64,000 bases of DNA, from the NCBI GenBank assembly GCA_018374355.1, contig JAHAFI010000003.1, forward strand, positions 62,001-126,000, in the 5' to 3' direction. Origin of the DNA: Clostridiales bacterium. Lineage in GTDB: Bacteria > Bacillota > Clostridia > Lachnospirales > Lachnospiraceae. Positions 24,565 to 33,178 of this stretch are shown here, in pieces. The notes beneath the pieces are model-generated. The model did not search any database. It saw only the letters and a list, made by a program, of their open reading frames with translations, and was not told where the DNA came from. Both the position numbers and the translations under genes were made by a program. How positions within the stretch are numbered: position 1 is the first letter of the stretch; every line of letters begins with the position of its first letter.

Positions 24565-25560
24565 ATGGGATTTATTGACGTAATCAAAGAAAGAGCAAGA
24601 GCAGACAAGAAAGTAATCGTACTTCCGGAAACAGAGGACAGAAGAACCTATGAAGCGACTGCGCAGATTCTGAAAGAAGGAATCGCTGATGTTGTTCTGG
24701 TAGGAAGTGAAGAAGCTGTAAAAGCAGGAAGCGAAGGTCTGGATATCACAGGAGCTATCATTGTTGACCCGGCTACTTCTGATAAAACAGACGCATACGT
24801 GGAGAAACTGGTAGAGCTGAGAAGCAAAAAGGGCATGACACCGGAACAGGCAAGAGAGATCCTGCTGAACCAGTATCTGTACTACGGCGTTATGATGGTT
24901 AAGATGGGTGACGCTGACGGTATGGTATCCGGAGCTTGTCATTCCACAGCAGACACTCTGAGACCTTGTCTGCAGATTCTGAAAACAAAACCGGGTACAA
25001 AACTGGTATCTGCATTCTTCCTTATGGTTGTTCCGAACTGCGAATACGGCGCAAACGGTACTTTCGTATTTGCTGATTCCGGACTGAACCAGAATCCTAC
25101 CTCCGAAGAGCTGGCAGCGATCGCAGCATCCTCTGCTGAATCCTTCAGACTGCTGGTTGAAGAGGAACCGGTTGTAGCTATGCTGTCCCACTCCACAAAA
25201 GGAAGTGCAAAACATGCAGATGTTGACAAAGTTGTAGAAGCTACAAGAATCGCAAAAGAACAGAACCCGGAACTGAAACTGGATGGAGAATTCCAGCTTG
25301 ACGCAGCAATCGTACCGAGCGTTGGAGCTTCCAAAGCACCGGGCAGCGAAGTTGCAGGAAAAGCAAACACACTGATCTTCCCGGATCTGGATGCAGGAAA
25401 CATCGGATACAAACTGGCTCAGAGACTGGCAAAGGCAGAAGCTTACGGTCCTGTTACTCAGGGTATCGCAAAACCGGTAAACGATCTGTCCCGCGGATGC
25501 TCTGCTGAGGATATCGTTGGTGTTGTAGCCATCACAGCAGTTCAGTGTCAGGCTGAATAA
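24565..25560 (+). CDS. pta: Phosphate acetyltransferase
   Basis: A 331-residue short-form Pta that converts acetyl-CoA and phosphate to acetyl phosphate. MGFIDVIKERARADKKVIVLPETEDRRTYEA in two adjacent phrases, DADGMVSGACHSTADTLRP and LDGEFQLDAAIVP are family signatures. ATG 24565 has AAAGGAG upstream. The next gene, ackA, follows after 27 bases; together they make acetate and ATP, a core energy route of fermenting anaerobes. Its codons are of the highly expressed type. Confidence 0.97.
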   Translation: MGFIDVIKERARADKKVIVLPETEDRRTYEATAQILKEGIADVVLVGSEEAVKAGSEGLDITGAIIVDPATSDKTDAYVEKLVELRSKKGMTPEQAREILLNQYLYYGVMMVKMGDADGMVSGACHSTADTLRPCLQILKTKPGTKLVSAFFLMVVPNCEYGANGTFVFADSGLNQNPTSEELAAIAASSAESFRLLVEEEPVVAMLSHSTKGSAKHADVDKVVEATRIAKEQNPELKLDGEFQLDAAIVPSVGASKAPGSEVAGKANTLIFPDLDAGNIGYKLAQRLAKAEAYGPVTQGIAKPVNDLSRGCSAEDIVGVVAITAVQCQAE

Positions 25561-25587
25561 GAATTACGATAGTTGGAGGAAAAATAA

Positions 25588-26778
25588 ATGAACGTATTAG
25601 TTATTAACTGCGGAAGTTCTTCTTTAAAATATCAGATGATCAATTCAGATACAGAGGCAGTTCTTGCAAAAGGTCTGTGCGAGCGTATCGGTATCGACGG
25701 AAGACTGGTATACCAGAAAGACGGATGTGACAAAGAAGTGACAGAAGCTTCCATGCCTACTCATAAAGAAGCGATTCAGATGGTTCTGGATGCACTGACA
25801 AACGAAAAAACAGGTGCCATCAGCAGTCTGGAAGAAGTAAATGCCATCGGTCACCGTGTGGTACACGGCGGAGAAAAATTCGCATCTTCTGCAGTGATCA
25901 CAGATGAGATGATTCAGGCAGTAGAAGAATGTAACGATCTGGCTCCTCTGCACAATCCGGCAAACCTGATCGGTATCCGTGTATGCGCAGACCTGATGCC
26001 GGGCGTACCGCAGGTTGCAGTATTTGATACCGCGTTCCATCAGACAATGCCGGCAAAAGCATATCTGTATGGTCTGCCTCTGGAATACTACAAAAAACAC
26101 AAAGTAAGAAGATACGGCTTCCACGGAACCAGCCACAGCTTCGTTTCCAAACGTGCGGTAGAATTTTTAGGACTGGATCCGGAAAATTCCAAAGTGATTG
26201 TTTGCCATCTGGGAAATGGTTCTTCCATCAGCGCTGTAGTAAACGGCAAATGTGTGGATACCACTATGGGACTTACCCCGCTGGAAGGCGTTGTTATGGG
26301 AACACGTTCCGGTAACATCGATCCGGCCATTATGGAATACATTGCGAAAAAAGAAAATCTGGATATTGCAGGCATCATGAATGTGCTGAACAAAAAATCC
26401 GGTCTGCAGGGTCTGTCCGATGGACTGTCCAGCGATTTCCGTGATCTGAACGAAGCAGCAGAAGGCGGAAACGAAGCAGCAGCAAACGCAATTGAAGTTC
26501 TGTGCTACGGCATTGCGAAATTCGTTGGCGGATACGTTGCAGCGATGAACGGAGTGGACGCTGTGATCTTTACCGCAGGTATCGGCGAGAACGCAATTCC
26601 GGTTCGTGAAAAAGTTGTAAGCTACTTAGGATATCTTGGTGTAACACTTGATAAAGAAGCAAACGGAACCAGAGGAGAAGAAATCGTAATCTCCACACCG
26701 GATTCCAAAGTAAAGGTTGCAGTAATTCCTACAAATGAAGAACTGGCAATCTGCCGCGAGACAGTGGCTTTAGTTTAA
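25588..26778 (+). CDS. ackA: Acetate kinase
   Basis: A 396-residue ASKHA-family kinase that transfers phosphate from acetyl phosphate to ADP. The start MNVLVINCGSSSLKYQMIN, the phrase HRVVHGGEKF, catalytic-region VFDTAFHQTMP, FHGTSHSFVS and HLGNGSSISAV are the family motifs. RBS TTGGAGG lies 8 bases upstream. It is co-transcribed with pta and followed by palindrome copy C. Confidence 0.98.
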   Translation: MNVLVINCGSSSLKYQMINSDTEAVLAKGLCERIGIDGRLVYQKDGCDKEVTEASMPTHKEAIQMVLDALTNEKTGAISSLEEVNAIGHRVVHGGEKFASSAVITDEMIQAVEECNDLAPLHNPANLIGIRVCADLMPGVPQVAVFDTAFHQTMPAKAYLYGLPLEYYKKHKVRRYGFHGTSHSFVSKRAVEFLGLDPENSKVIVCHLGNGSSISAVVNGKCVDTTMGLTPLEGVVMGTRSGNIDPAIMEYIAKKENLDIAGIMNVLNKKSGLQGLSDGLSSDFRDLNEAAEGGNEAAANAIEVLCYGIAKFVGGYVAAMNGVDAVIFTAGIGENAIPVREKVVSYLGYLGVTLDKEANGTRGEEIVISTPDSKVKVAVIPTNEELAICRETVALV

Positions 26779-26789
26779 ACTTTAAAATC

Positions 26790-26822
26790 GTGACTATTCA
26801 GGACAGGGTCCTGAATAGTCAC
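26790..26822. repeat. 33-bp palindromic repeat, copy C
   Basis: GTGACTATTCAGGAC, AGG, GTCCTGAATAGTCAC: a perfect 15-bp stem with a 3-base loop. It lies 11 bases after the ackA stop. The following bases are not a T-run, so terminator function is doubtful. Confidence 0.95.
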
Positions 26823-26863
26823 TTAAAATCTTAAAAATCCTGTAGTCTGTCAAGAAAAAATGG

Positions 26864-26892
26864 TTGACAAACAGAGAACGCTTCTGTATAAT
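26864..26892 (+). promoter_or_regulatory. Consensus promoter of yceD-rpmF
   Basis: Perfect TTGACA (26864-26869), 17-base spacer and perfect TATAAT (26887-26892), 26 bases before the yceD start. Confidence 0.9.
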
Positions 26893-26918
26893 TGGTTGAG
26901 TGTGGTTAGGAGTAAATT

Positions 26919-27446
26919 ATGCTGATTGATTTATCCAAAGTTTTAGCCCATGAAGGGAAACAGCAGCAAGTGGAAATAGAGCCGGCGGGAGAGCATTTTT
27001 CCTGCAGACTGGGGACATTTGACTATGCTGGGAAAACCTCTGTATCTCTGACGATTACCCATACGGAGAATCAGATACTGAAGATAAGAGGAGTGGGTAA
27101 GGTTTCTTTGTGGATTCCTTGTTCCAGATGCCTGACGCCGGTAAAAAGCACGATTGACATCGACATTGATGAAGAAGTGGATATGAAGCTGACGGAGGAG
27201 GAGCGGATTGATGCGCTGGATGAAAGCAGTTATATTCAGAACAGAGAGCTGGATACAGACAAGCTGCTGCATAATGAGCTGCTGATCATGTGGCCAATGC
27301 GAGTGCTCTGCAAAGAGGACTGTAAAGGAATCTGTAGCCGTTGTGGTGCAAATCTGAATCAGGGATCCTGTGATTGCGATACGGCAGATTTAGATCCCAG
27401 AATGGCTGTTATCAGTGATATATTTAAGAATTTTAAGGAGGTGTAA
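26919..27446 (+). CDS. yceD: DUF177 (YceD) family protein
   Basis: A 175-residue protein of the DUF177/YceD family, which throughout bacteria precedes rpmF and is linked to 23S rRNA or large-subunit maturation. The phrase LWIPCSRCLTPV and the C-terminal cysteines CKEDCKGICSRCGANLNQGSCDC (zinc-type) are typical of clostridial forms. ATG 26919 follows GTTAGGAG. The gap to rpmF is 3 bases, so expression is coupled. Confidence 0.9.
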   Translation: MLIDLSKVLAHEGKQQQVEIEPAGEHFSCRLGTFDYAGKTSVSLTITHTENQILKIRGVGKVSLWIPCSRCLTPVKSTIDIDIDEEVDMKLTEEERIDALDESSYIQNRELDTDKLLHNELLIMWPMRVLCKEDCKGICSRCGANLNQGSCDCDTADLDPRMAVISDIFKNFKEV

Positions 27447-27449
27447 CCA

Positions 27450-27632
27450 ATGTCCATCTGTCCAAAGAATAAAACATCTAAAGCAAGAAGAGATAAGAGA
27501 AGAGCAAACTGGAAAATGAGCGCTCCGAACTTAGTAAAATGCAGCAAATGCGGCGCTTTAATGATGCCTCACAGAGTTTGCAAGGCTTGTGGATCTTACA
27601 ATAAGAGAGAGATCGTTTCTCAGGAAGCTTAA
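27450..27632 (+). CDS. rpmF: 50S ribosomal protein L32
   Basis: A 60-residue protein. It starts MSICPKNKTSKARRDKRRAN, the basic N-terminus of bL32, and has a four-cysteine zinc ribbon, CSKCG and CKACG. RBS TAAGGAGGTG is strong. It is translated with yceD from one promoter and ends at a clear terminator. Confidence 0.97.
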   Translation: MSICPKNKTSKARRDKRRANWKMSAPNLVKCSKCGALMMPHRVCKACGSYNKREIVSQEA

Positions 27633-27656
27633 TTGCTTAAATATTGAACAAGAAAA

Positions 27657-27695
27657 AGGTAAACCGGATGTAACCCATCTGGTTTACCTTTTTTT
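27657..27695 (+). terminator. Terminator after rpmF
   Basis: AGGTAAACCGGATG (27657-27670) pairs with 27676-27689 with one mismatch, followed by six Ts. Confidence 0.9.
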
Positions 27696-27706
27696 GCAGT
27701 CAAAAA

Positions 27707-27739
27707 AACAGAGCCGGCTGTTTGACAACCGACCCTGTT
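27707..27739 (-). terminator. Terminator after the cold-shock gene
   Basis: A 14-bp stem (27707-27720 with 27726-27739, three G-U pairs on the minus-strand RNA) and a 5-base loop, followed on the minus strand by seven Ts. Confidence 0.8.
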
Positions 27740-27778
27740 TTTGAATCGTTCATAATTCAATGATGTAATAGGCGAAAA

Positions 27779-27979
27779 TTATAATTTCACAACGTTAGCA
27801 GCCTGCATTCCACGAGCGCCTTCTGTCAGATCATAGGATACAGCCTGGCCTTCATCTAAGGATTTGAATCCTTCGCCCTGAATAGCGGAAAAATGTACGA
27901 ATACGTCTGCTCCGTCTTCTCCTGTGATGAAACCATAACCTTTTTCAGCGTTGAACCATTTTACAGTTCCTTTGTTCAT
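27779..27979 (-). CDS. Cold-shock protein (CspA family)
   Basis: A 66-residue single cold-shock domain: MNKGTVKWFNAEKGYGFI includes RNP1 (KGYGFI), and VFVHFSAI is RNP2. It binds single-stranded RNA and DNA as a chaperone. The start is at 27979, with GGAGG 8 bases upstream. The same frame is open further upstream through a hydrophobic-looking leader (to 28135), but this is the untranslated region. A promoter about 170 bases upstream gives a long leader, as in cold-shock mRNAs. Confidence 0.96.
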   Translation of the reverse strand: MNKGTVKWFNAEKGYGFITGEDGADVFVHFSAIQGEGFKSLDEGQAVSYDLTEGARGMQAANVVKL

Positions 27980-28284
27980 GATGTTACCTCCATAAAAATA
28001 TAAATAGAATAATAGAATAATAAAGTGCAGAGAAAGGGCTATAAATAAAAAAATCCATGTGGCGTAAGCGGAGATTATAAAGAATAAAGAAATAATAATC
28101 CCGGTCACCATATGGGTAATATTAAATACATCCAATTCTCTTCTACAAATCCATTATAGAGGTTACATTTCCAAAAGTCAAGTACAAAAAAGGCTTTATT
28201 TCAGTTGGATTTTCGTGTATGATAGTAAAAGGTAAGCAAGATGCATAAAAACCATCAGATAACAAAGAATGGAGAAAACGGAAC
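27980..28284. other. Divergent intergenic region between the cold-shock gene and pyrC
   Basis: 305 bases. It holds the long cold-shock leader and its promoter on the minus strand. On the plus side only a weak pyrC promoter is seen (TTTATT 28195, TATGAT 28218). I found no PyrR-type attenuator hairpin before pyrC. Confidence 0.55.
28153..28181 (-). promoter_or_regulatory. Promoter of the cold-shock gene
   Basis: On the minus strand TTGACT (28181-28176), 17-base spacer, TATAAT (28158-28153). The start near 28146 gives a leader of about 165 bases. Confidence 0.75.
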
Positions 28285-29562
28285 ATGAAGATTTTGATTA
28301 AAAACGGACGTATCATTGATCCTGATACAAAACTGGATCAGGTAGCAGAGTTATTAATTGAAGACGAGAAAATAGCGGCAGTAGGTGAAAATCTGAAAGA
28401 GGAGGCAGACCGGATCATCGATGCAAAAGGATGCTATGTGATGCCGGGACTGATTGATATGCATGTACATCTCCGTGATCCGGGCCTGACTTATAAGGAA
28501 GATATCATAACCGGTTCACAGGCAGCGGCTAAAGGGGGAGTGACTACGGTACTGGCAATGCCAAACACAAAGCCGGTGATGGATGACGCCAACCGGGTGT
28601 CTTACGTAAAACACAAGGCCGCAGAGTTCGCAAGAGTAAACGTTCTTCAGGTTGGTGCGATCACCAAAGGAATGAAGGGAGAAGAACTGGCAGATATTGA
28701 AGGAATGGTAAAGAACGGTATTCCGGCCATCAGTGAGGACGGAAAATCCGTGATGAACACCCAGCTTTACAGGGAAGCAATGATGATCGCAAGAGATCTG
28801 GATATTCCGGTTCTGGCCCATTGTGAGGATATCGATATGGTCAACGGCGGCTGTATGAATGAAGATGAAAAATCAAAAGAATTTGGTCTTCCGGGAATCA
28901 GCAACGCAGTGGAGGACTGCATTGTGGCCAGAGACATTATTTTGTCCAGAGATACGGGATGCCATCTGCATCTGTGCCATTGTTCCACAGAGGCCAGCGC
29001 TATGATGCTCAAGGCGGCTAAGGATAAAGGCTTTCCGGTAACAGGTGAGGTATGCCCCCATCACTTTACCCTTACATCCGATGATATGATAAAAGATGAC
29101 ACAAATTATAAAATGAACCCGCCTCTTCGCAGAAAAGCAGATCTGGAAGCGCTGCGGCAGGGATTGAAGGATGACGTTTTTGATGTAATCAGCACGGACC
29201 ATGCCCCCCACAGCAGAGAAGAGAAAAACCAGTCTATGATGCGGGCGCCTTTCGGAATTGTTGGTCTGGAAACCAGTGTGGCCCTGACGATTACAGAATT
29301 AGTGGAGCCGGGCTGGCTGACACCTATGCAGATGGCTGAAAAGATGAGCTATAATCCGGCGCAGATTCTTCATCTGGAGGACAGAGGTTCCCTTCGTGTG
29401 GGAAAAACTGCAGATGTGGTGATCATCGATCCTGAAGAAGAGTACACTATTGACGTTAATTCTTTCGTGTCAAAGGGAAAAAATTCACCCTTCCAAGGAA
29501 AGAAAGTAAAAGGAAAAGTAAAAACCACCATTTGCAGCGGCACAGTGGTATATGAAGAGTAA
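28285..29562 (+). CDS. pyrC: Dihydroorotase
   Basis: A 425-residue zinc amidohydrolase (class I dihydroorotase) that cyclises carbamoyl aspartate in pyrimidine synthesis. The metal motif DMHVHLRDPG, the lysine region, HCED, HLCHCST and the late motif STDHAPHS are all present. RBS TGGAGAAAA precedes the ATG. It opens a five-gene pyrimidine run with 14- to 50-base gaps or overlaps. pyrB and pyrI are not in the window. Confidence 0.96.
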   Translation: MKILIKNGRIIDPDTKLDQVAELLIEDEKIAAVGENLKEEADRIIDAKGCYVMPGLIDMHVHLRDPGLTYKEDIITGSQAAAKGGVTTVLAMPNTKPVMDDANRVSYVKHKAAEFARVNVLQVGAITKGMKGEELADIEGMVKNGIPAISEDGKSVMNTQLYREAMMIARDLDIPVLAHCEDIDMVNGGCMNEDEKSKEFGLPGISNAVEDCIVARDIILSRDTGCHLHLCHCSTEASAMMLKAAKDKGFPVTGEVCPHHFTLTSDDMIKDDTNYKMNPPLRRKADLEALRQGLKDDVFDVISTDHAPHSREEKNQSMMRAPFGIVGLETSVALTITELVEPGWLTPMQMAEKMSYNPAQILHLEDRGSLRVGKTADVVIIDPEEEYTIDVNSFVSKGKNSPFQGKKVKGKVKTTICSGTVVYEE

Positions 29563-29592
29563 CGGATAAAACGTTTGGAGAGGAAGAGGATT

Positions 29593-30522
29593 ATGATTAA
29601 CAAACTGATTGAGAAAATAGAGAAAACCCATGCACCCATCGTAGTAGGTCTGGACCCGATGTTGAACTATGTGCCGGAGCACATCCAGAAAAAGGCATTT
29701 GCAGAGTACGGTGAAACTCTGGAAGGTGCGGCAGAAGCTATCTGGCAGTTCAACAAAGGGATTGTGGATGCCACATATGATCTGATTCCGGCAGTAAAGC
29801 CTCAGGTTGCCATGTATGAGCAGTTTGGCCTTGAGGGAATGAAAGCCTTCAAGAAAACCGTAGATTACTGCCATGAAAAGGGATTGGTAGTGATCGGCGA
29901 TGTAAAACGGGGAGATATCGGCTCCACCTCCGAGGCGTATGCAGTGGGACATCTGGGAAAGGTACAGGTGGGTTCCAACAGCTTCTACGGCTTTGACGAG
30001 GATTTTGCGACCGTGAACCCGTATCTGGGTTCCGACGGAATCAAACCGTTTATTAAAGTATGTAAAGAGGAAAATAAGGGTCTGTTTATTCTGGTTAAGA
30101 CCTCCAACCCTTCCAGCGGAGAATTTCAGGACAGACTGATCGACGGACGTCCGTTGTACGAGTGGGTTGGCGAACAGGTAGCAGCTTGGGGAAAAGAGCA
30201 CATGGGTGATTCCTACAGCTATATCGGAGCAGTTGTGGGAGCAACCTATCCGGAGCAGGGAAAAATTCTCCGCAAGGTGATGCCGAAAACCTTCATTCTG
30301 GTTCCGGGCTACGGAGCGCAGGGAGGAAGAGGAAAGGATCTGGTTCATTTCTTCAACGAAGACGGTCTGGGCGCCATCATCAACTCCTCCAGAGGAATCA
30401 TTGCGGCATACAAGCAGGAGGCTTATGCAAAATTCGGAGGGGAAAACTTTGCAGACGCTTCCCGTCAGGCTGTGGAAGATATGGTAGCCGATATTGACGG
30501 AGCATTACAGGCGGCGAAGTAA
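29593..30522 (+). CDS. pyrF: Orotidine-5'-phosphate decarboxylase
   Basis: A 309-residue long-form (type 2) OMP decarboxylase that makes UMP, the last step of the pathway. IVVGLDPML, VVIGDVKRGDIGST (the catalytic Asp-Lys-Asp region) and VPGYGAQGG are present. I chose ATG 29593 with AGGAAGAGGA upstream; an in-frame start 18 bases earlier lies in the ribosome site. Confidence 0.96.
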   Translation: MINKLIEKIEKTHAPIVVGLDPMLNYVPEHIQKKAFAEYGETLEGAAEAIWQFNKGIVDATYDLIPAVKPQVAMYEQFGLEGMKAFKKTVDYCHEKGLVVIGDVKRGDIGSTSEAYAVGHLGKVQVGSNSFYGFDEDFATVNPYLGSDGIKPFIKVCKEENKGLFILVKTSNPSSGEFQDRLIDGRPLYEWVGEQVAAWGKEHMGDSYSYIGAVVGATYPEQGKILRKVMPKTFILVPGYGAQGGRGKDLVHFFNEDGLGAIINSSRGIIAAYKQEAYAKFGGENFADASRQAVEDMVADIDGALQAAK

Positions 30523-30571
30523 GAAATCCGGAAAACAGAAAGCCGGGAAAAAACAGGAGAAAATATTAGCG

Positions 30572-31348
30572 ATGAAAACGAAAGAATGTTGTACCGTAAT
30601 CCGTCAGGAAAGGATCGGAACGGATATTTACAGTATGTGGATTCAAACAGAACTGATTGGAAAAGAGGCGAAACCGGGACAGTTTGTGTCTCTGTATTCT
30701 CATGATGGAAGCAAACTGCTTCCACGCCCCATCAGTCTGTGTGAGATTGACAATGAGCAGGGAAGGCTGCGTATCGTATACCGGGTGACCGGGAAAAATA
30801 CCGGAACAGAGGAATTTTCCAGACTTCAGGCAGGGGATCAGGTGGAGGTTTTAGGACCGCTGGGAAATGGTTTTCCTCTGGAAGAAGCAGAAGGAAAGAA
30901 GGTATTTTTGATGGGCGGCGGCATTGGCATTCCGCCCATGCTGGAGACCGCCAAACGGCTGAAAGGCGAGATTACCGCCATTGCCGGATACCGGGACGAG
31001 TTATTTTTGACAGAGGATTTTGAGAAAAACTGTAAGGTATTTGTTGCCACAGAGGACGGCAGTGCGGGAACTAAGGGAAATGTTATGGATGCGATTCGGG
31101 AAAATGGCCTGAAAGCGGATGTGATCTTTGCCTGCGGACCAACACCTATGCTTCGGGCAATCAAGGCCTATGCAGAGGCGGAAAATATTCCCTGCTGGAT
31201 TTCCATGGAAGAAAAGATGGCCTGCGGAATCGGCGCATGTCTTGCCTGTGTATGCAAATCGAAAGAAGTGGACGAGCATTCTCAGGTACATAATAAACGG
31301 ATCTGTAAAGACGGTCCCGTATTTCTGGCATCGGAGGTGGAACTGTGA
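30572..31348 (+). CDS. pyrK: Dihydroorotate dehydrogenase B, electron-transfer subunit
   Basis: A 258-residue ferredoxin-reductase-like subunit that binds FAD and a 2Fe-2S cluster and passes electrons from PyrD to NAD+. RPISLCEID is the FAD site, GGGIGIPPML the NAD site, and CGIGACLACVC with a later cysteine (RICKDGPVF) the iron-sulfur ligands. I chose ATG 30572 (CAGGAGA upstream); the longer in-frame start at 30494 would overlap pyrF. It overlaps the pyrD start. Confidence 0.95.
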   Translation: MKTKECCTVIRQERIGTDIYSMWIQTELIGKEAKPGQFVSLYSHDGSKLLPRPISLCEIDNEQGRLRIVYRVTGKNTGTEEFSRLQAGDQVEVLGPLGNGFPLEEAEGKKVFLMGGGIGIPPMLETAKRLKGEITAIAGYRDELFLTEDFEKNCKVFVATEDGSAGTKGNVMDAIRENGLKADVIFACGPTPMLRAIKAYAEAENIPCWISMEEKMACGIGACLACVCKSKEVDEHSQVHNKRICKDGPVFLASEVEL

Positions 31349-32250
31349 TGAATACGAAGGTAAATCTTGCCGGGGTGGAACTGAAAAATCCGGTGATGAC
31401 TGCTTCCGGAACCTTTGGAAGCGGTACGGAGTACAGCGAATTTGTAGATCTCAGTGAGCTGGGTGCGGTAGTGACAAAGGGCGTGGCAAATGTGCCATGG
31501 CCGGGCAATCCCACACCGAGGATTGCAGAGACGTATGGAGGAATGATCAATGCCATTGGCCTGCAGAATCCGGGAATTGATGTGTTCTGCAAAAGAGACA
31601 TTCCGTTTTTGAAACAATACGATACAAAGATCATCGTAAATGTCTGCGGAAAGACCACAGAGGATTACTGTGAAGTGGTGGAACGTCTGGCAGACGAGGA
31701 TGTGGATCTGCTGGAAATCAATATTTCCTGCCCCAATGTAAAAGAGGGGGGCATTGCTTTCGGACAGGACCCGAAAGCGGTGGAAGCCATTACAAAAGAA
31801 CTCAAGAAGAGAGCAAAACAGCCCATCATCATGAAGCTGAGTCCCAATGTAACGGACATCACAGAGATGGCCCGGGCGGCGGAAGCGGGAGGAGCGGACG
31901 TTCTTTCACTGATCAATACCCTGACAGGTATGAAGATCGATATCAACCGCAGAACCTTTGCTGTGGCAAATAAAACCGGAGGCATGTCCGGTCCGGCGGT
32001 AAAACCGGTGGCTGTGCGCATGGTGTATCAGGTGGCAAATGCAGTGAAGGTTCCGATCATCGGTATGGGCGGAATTGCCACGGCCGAGGATGCACTGGAA
32101 TTTATTCTGGCAGGAGCGACTGCGGTATCCATCGGAACCGCCAATTTCTTTAACCCGTACGCTACCAGAGAAGTGGTAAAGGGAATTGAGGAATATATGA
32201 AAAAATATCAGGTTGAGGATATCAACAGCCTGATTGGAGCAGTGAGATAG
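31348..32250 (+). CDS. pyrD: Dihydroorotate dehydrogenase B (NAD+), catalytic subunit
   Basis: A 300-residue FMN enzyme of class 1B that oxidises dihydroorotate. NPVMTASGTFG, the catalytic-cysteine loop NISCPNVKEGG, and IIGMGGIATAEDALEF fit the family. The ATG overlaps the pyrK stop (TGATG), and GGAGG lies upstream; a GTG three bases earlier is the alternative. Pairing with pyrK confirms class 1B. Confidence 0.96.
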   Translation: MNTKVNLAGVELKNPVMTASGTFGSGTEYSEFVDLSELGAVVTKGVANVPWPGNPTPRIAETYGGMINAIGLQNPGIDVFCKRDIPFLKQYDTKIIVNVCGKTTEDYCEVVERLADEDVDLLEINISCPNVKEGGIAFGQDPKAVEAITKELKKRAKQPIIMKLSPNVTDITEMARAAEAGGADVLSLINTLTGMKIDINRRTFAVANKTGGMSGPAVKPVAVRMVYQVANAVKVPIIGMGGIATAEDALEFILAGATAVSIGTANFFNPYATREVVKGIEEYMKKYQVEDINSLIGAVR

Positions 32251-32264
32251 AGGAGGACTGAAAG

Positions 32265-32945
32265 ATGGAAAGCTATAAACAGGAATTTATTGACTTTATG
32301 GTGGAAAGTCAGGTGCTGAAATTTGGAGAATTTACACTGAAAAGCGGAAGAAAATCCCCATTCTTTATGAATGCAGGGGGCTATGTTACCGGTTCCCAGT
32401 TAAAGAGACTGGGAGAATATTATGCGAAAGCGATCCATGACAAATACGGAGACGATTTCGATGTATTATTCGGACCGGCTTATAAGGGTATTCCTATTGC
32501 AGTAGTAACGGCGATTGCATACAGCGAATTATACGGAAAAGAGGTGCGCTACTGTTCCGACCGTAAAGAAGAAAAAGACCATGGAGCAGACAAAGGAAGC
32601 TTTTTGGGAAGCAGCCTGAAGGATGGAGACCGGGTAGTTATGATCGAAGATGTGACAACCTCCGGAAAATCCATGGAAGAGACTGTGCCGAAGGTAAAAG
32701 GCGCTGCTGATGTGGAAATCGTGGGTCTGATGGTCTCCCTGAACCGTATGGAAGTGGGAAAGGGCGGAGAAAAAGGCGCGCTGGAAGAAGTGAAAGAGCT
32801 GTATGGTTTTGAAACCAATGCCATTGTTTCCATGGCTGAGGTAGTGGAATATCTGCATAATAGAGAATGCAACGGACAGGTTGTGATCGATGACGAGATC
32901 AAAGGGGCAATCGATGCATATTATGAGCAGTATGGTGTAAAATAA
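32265..32945 (+). CDS. pyrE: Orotate phosphoribosyltransferase
   Basis: A 226-residue enzyme that joins orotate and PRPP to form OMP. The PRPP-binding motif VVMIEDVTTSGKSMEE and the substrate loop RKEEKDHGADKGSFLG are clear. RBS AGAGGAGG. It is the last pyrimidine gene of the run; a 10-bp hairpin (32955-32980) without a T-run follows its stop. Confidence 0.96.
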   Translation: MESYKQEFIDFMVESQVLKFGEFTLKSGRKSPFFMNAGGYVTGSQLKRLGEYYAKAIHDKYGDDFDVLFGPAYKGIPIAVVTAIAYSELYGKEVRYCSDRKEEKDHGADKGSFLGSSLKDGDRVVMIEDVTTSGKSMEETVPKVKGAADVEIVGLMVSLNRMEVGKGGEKGALEEVKELYGFETNAIVSMAEVVEYLHNRECNGQVVIDDEIKGAIDAYYEQYGVK

Positions 32946-33006
32946 ATCCATAGTCCGCTGTGCCTTTTGGGGTGCAGCGGAAAAGCATATAAAGGAGCTG
33001 ACAGTG

Positions 33007-33162
33007 ATGAACAACGAAAAACTTTACCGGACAATTTCCCATGGGGGAGCAGGAAGCCTTACGCTGGGGATTATCGTGCTGGTAACCGGCATTGTCTCCG
33101 GTACGCTGATGATTATCAATGGAACCAGACTTTTAAAACAGAAATATCAGATTACGTTTTAA
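33007..33162 (+). CDS. Small single-pass membrane protein, 51 residues
   Basis: The frame ATG 33007 to TAA 33162 encodes MNNEKLYRTISHGGAGSL, a hydrophobic segment LGIIVLVTGIVSGTLMII, and the tail NGTRLLKQKYQITF. AAAGGAG lies 9 bases before the ATG. It fits neatly between pyrE and the VanZ-like gene and starts a run of small membrane proteins. The overlapping longer frame (32967-33182) lacks a ribosome site and has no membrane segment, so I reject it. Family not recognised. Confidence 0.75.
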   Translation: MNNEKLYRTISHGGAGSLTLGIIVLVTGIVSGTLMIINGTRLLKQKYQITF

Positions 33163-33178
33163 AAAATGAGGAAATATT

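Noticed and set aside
27980..28135. Hydrophobic N-terminal extension of the cold-shock protein
   Set aside because: Cold-shock domain starts at 27979 with a strong GGAGG; the upstream part is leader RNA.
28185..28284. PyrR attenuator or uracil-sensing leader before pyrC
   Set aside because: Leader is short and has no terminator/antiterminator pair.
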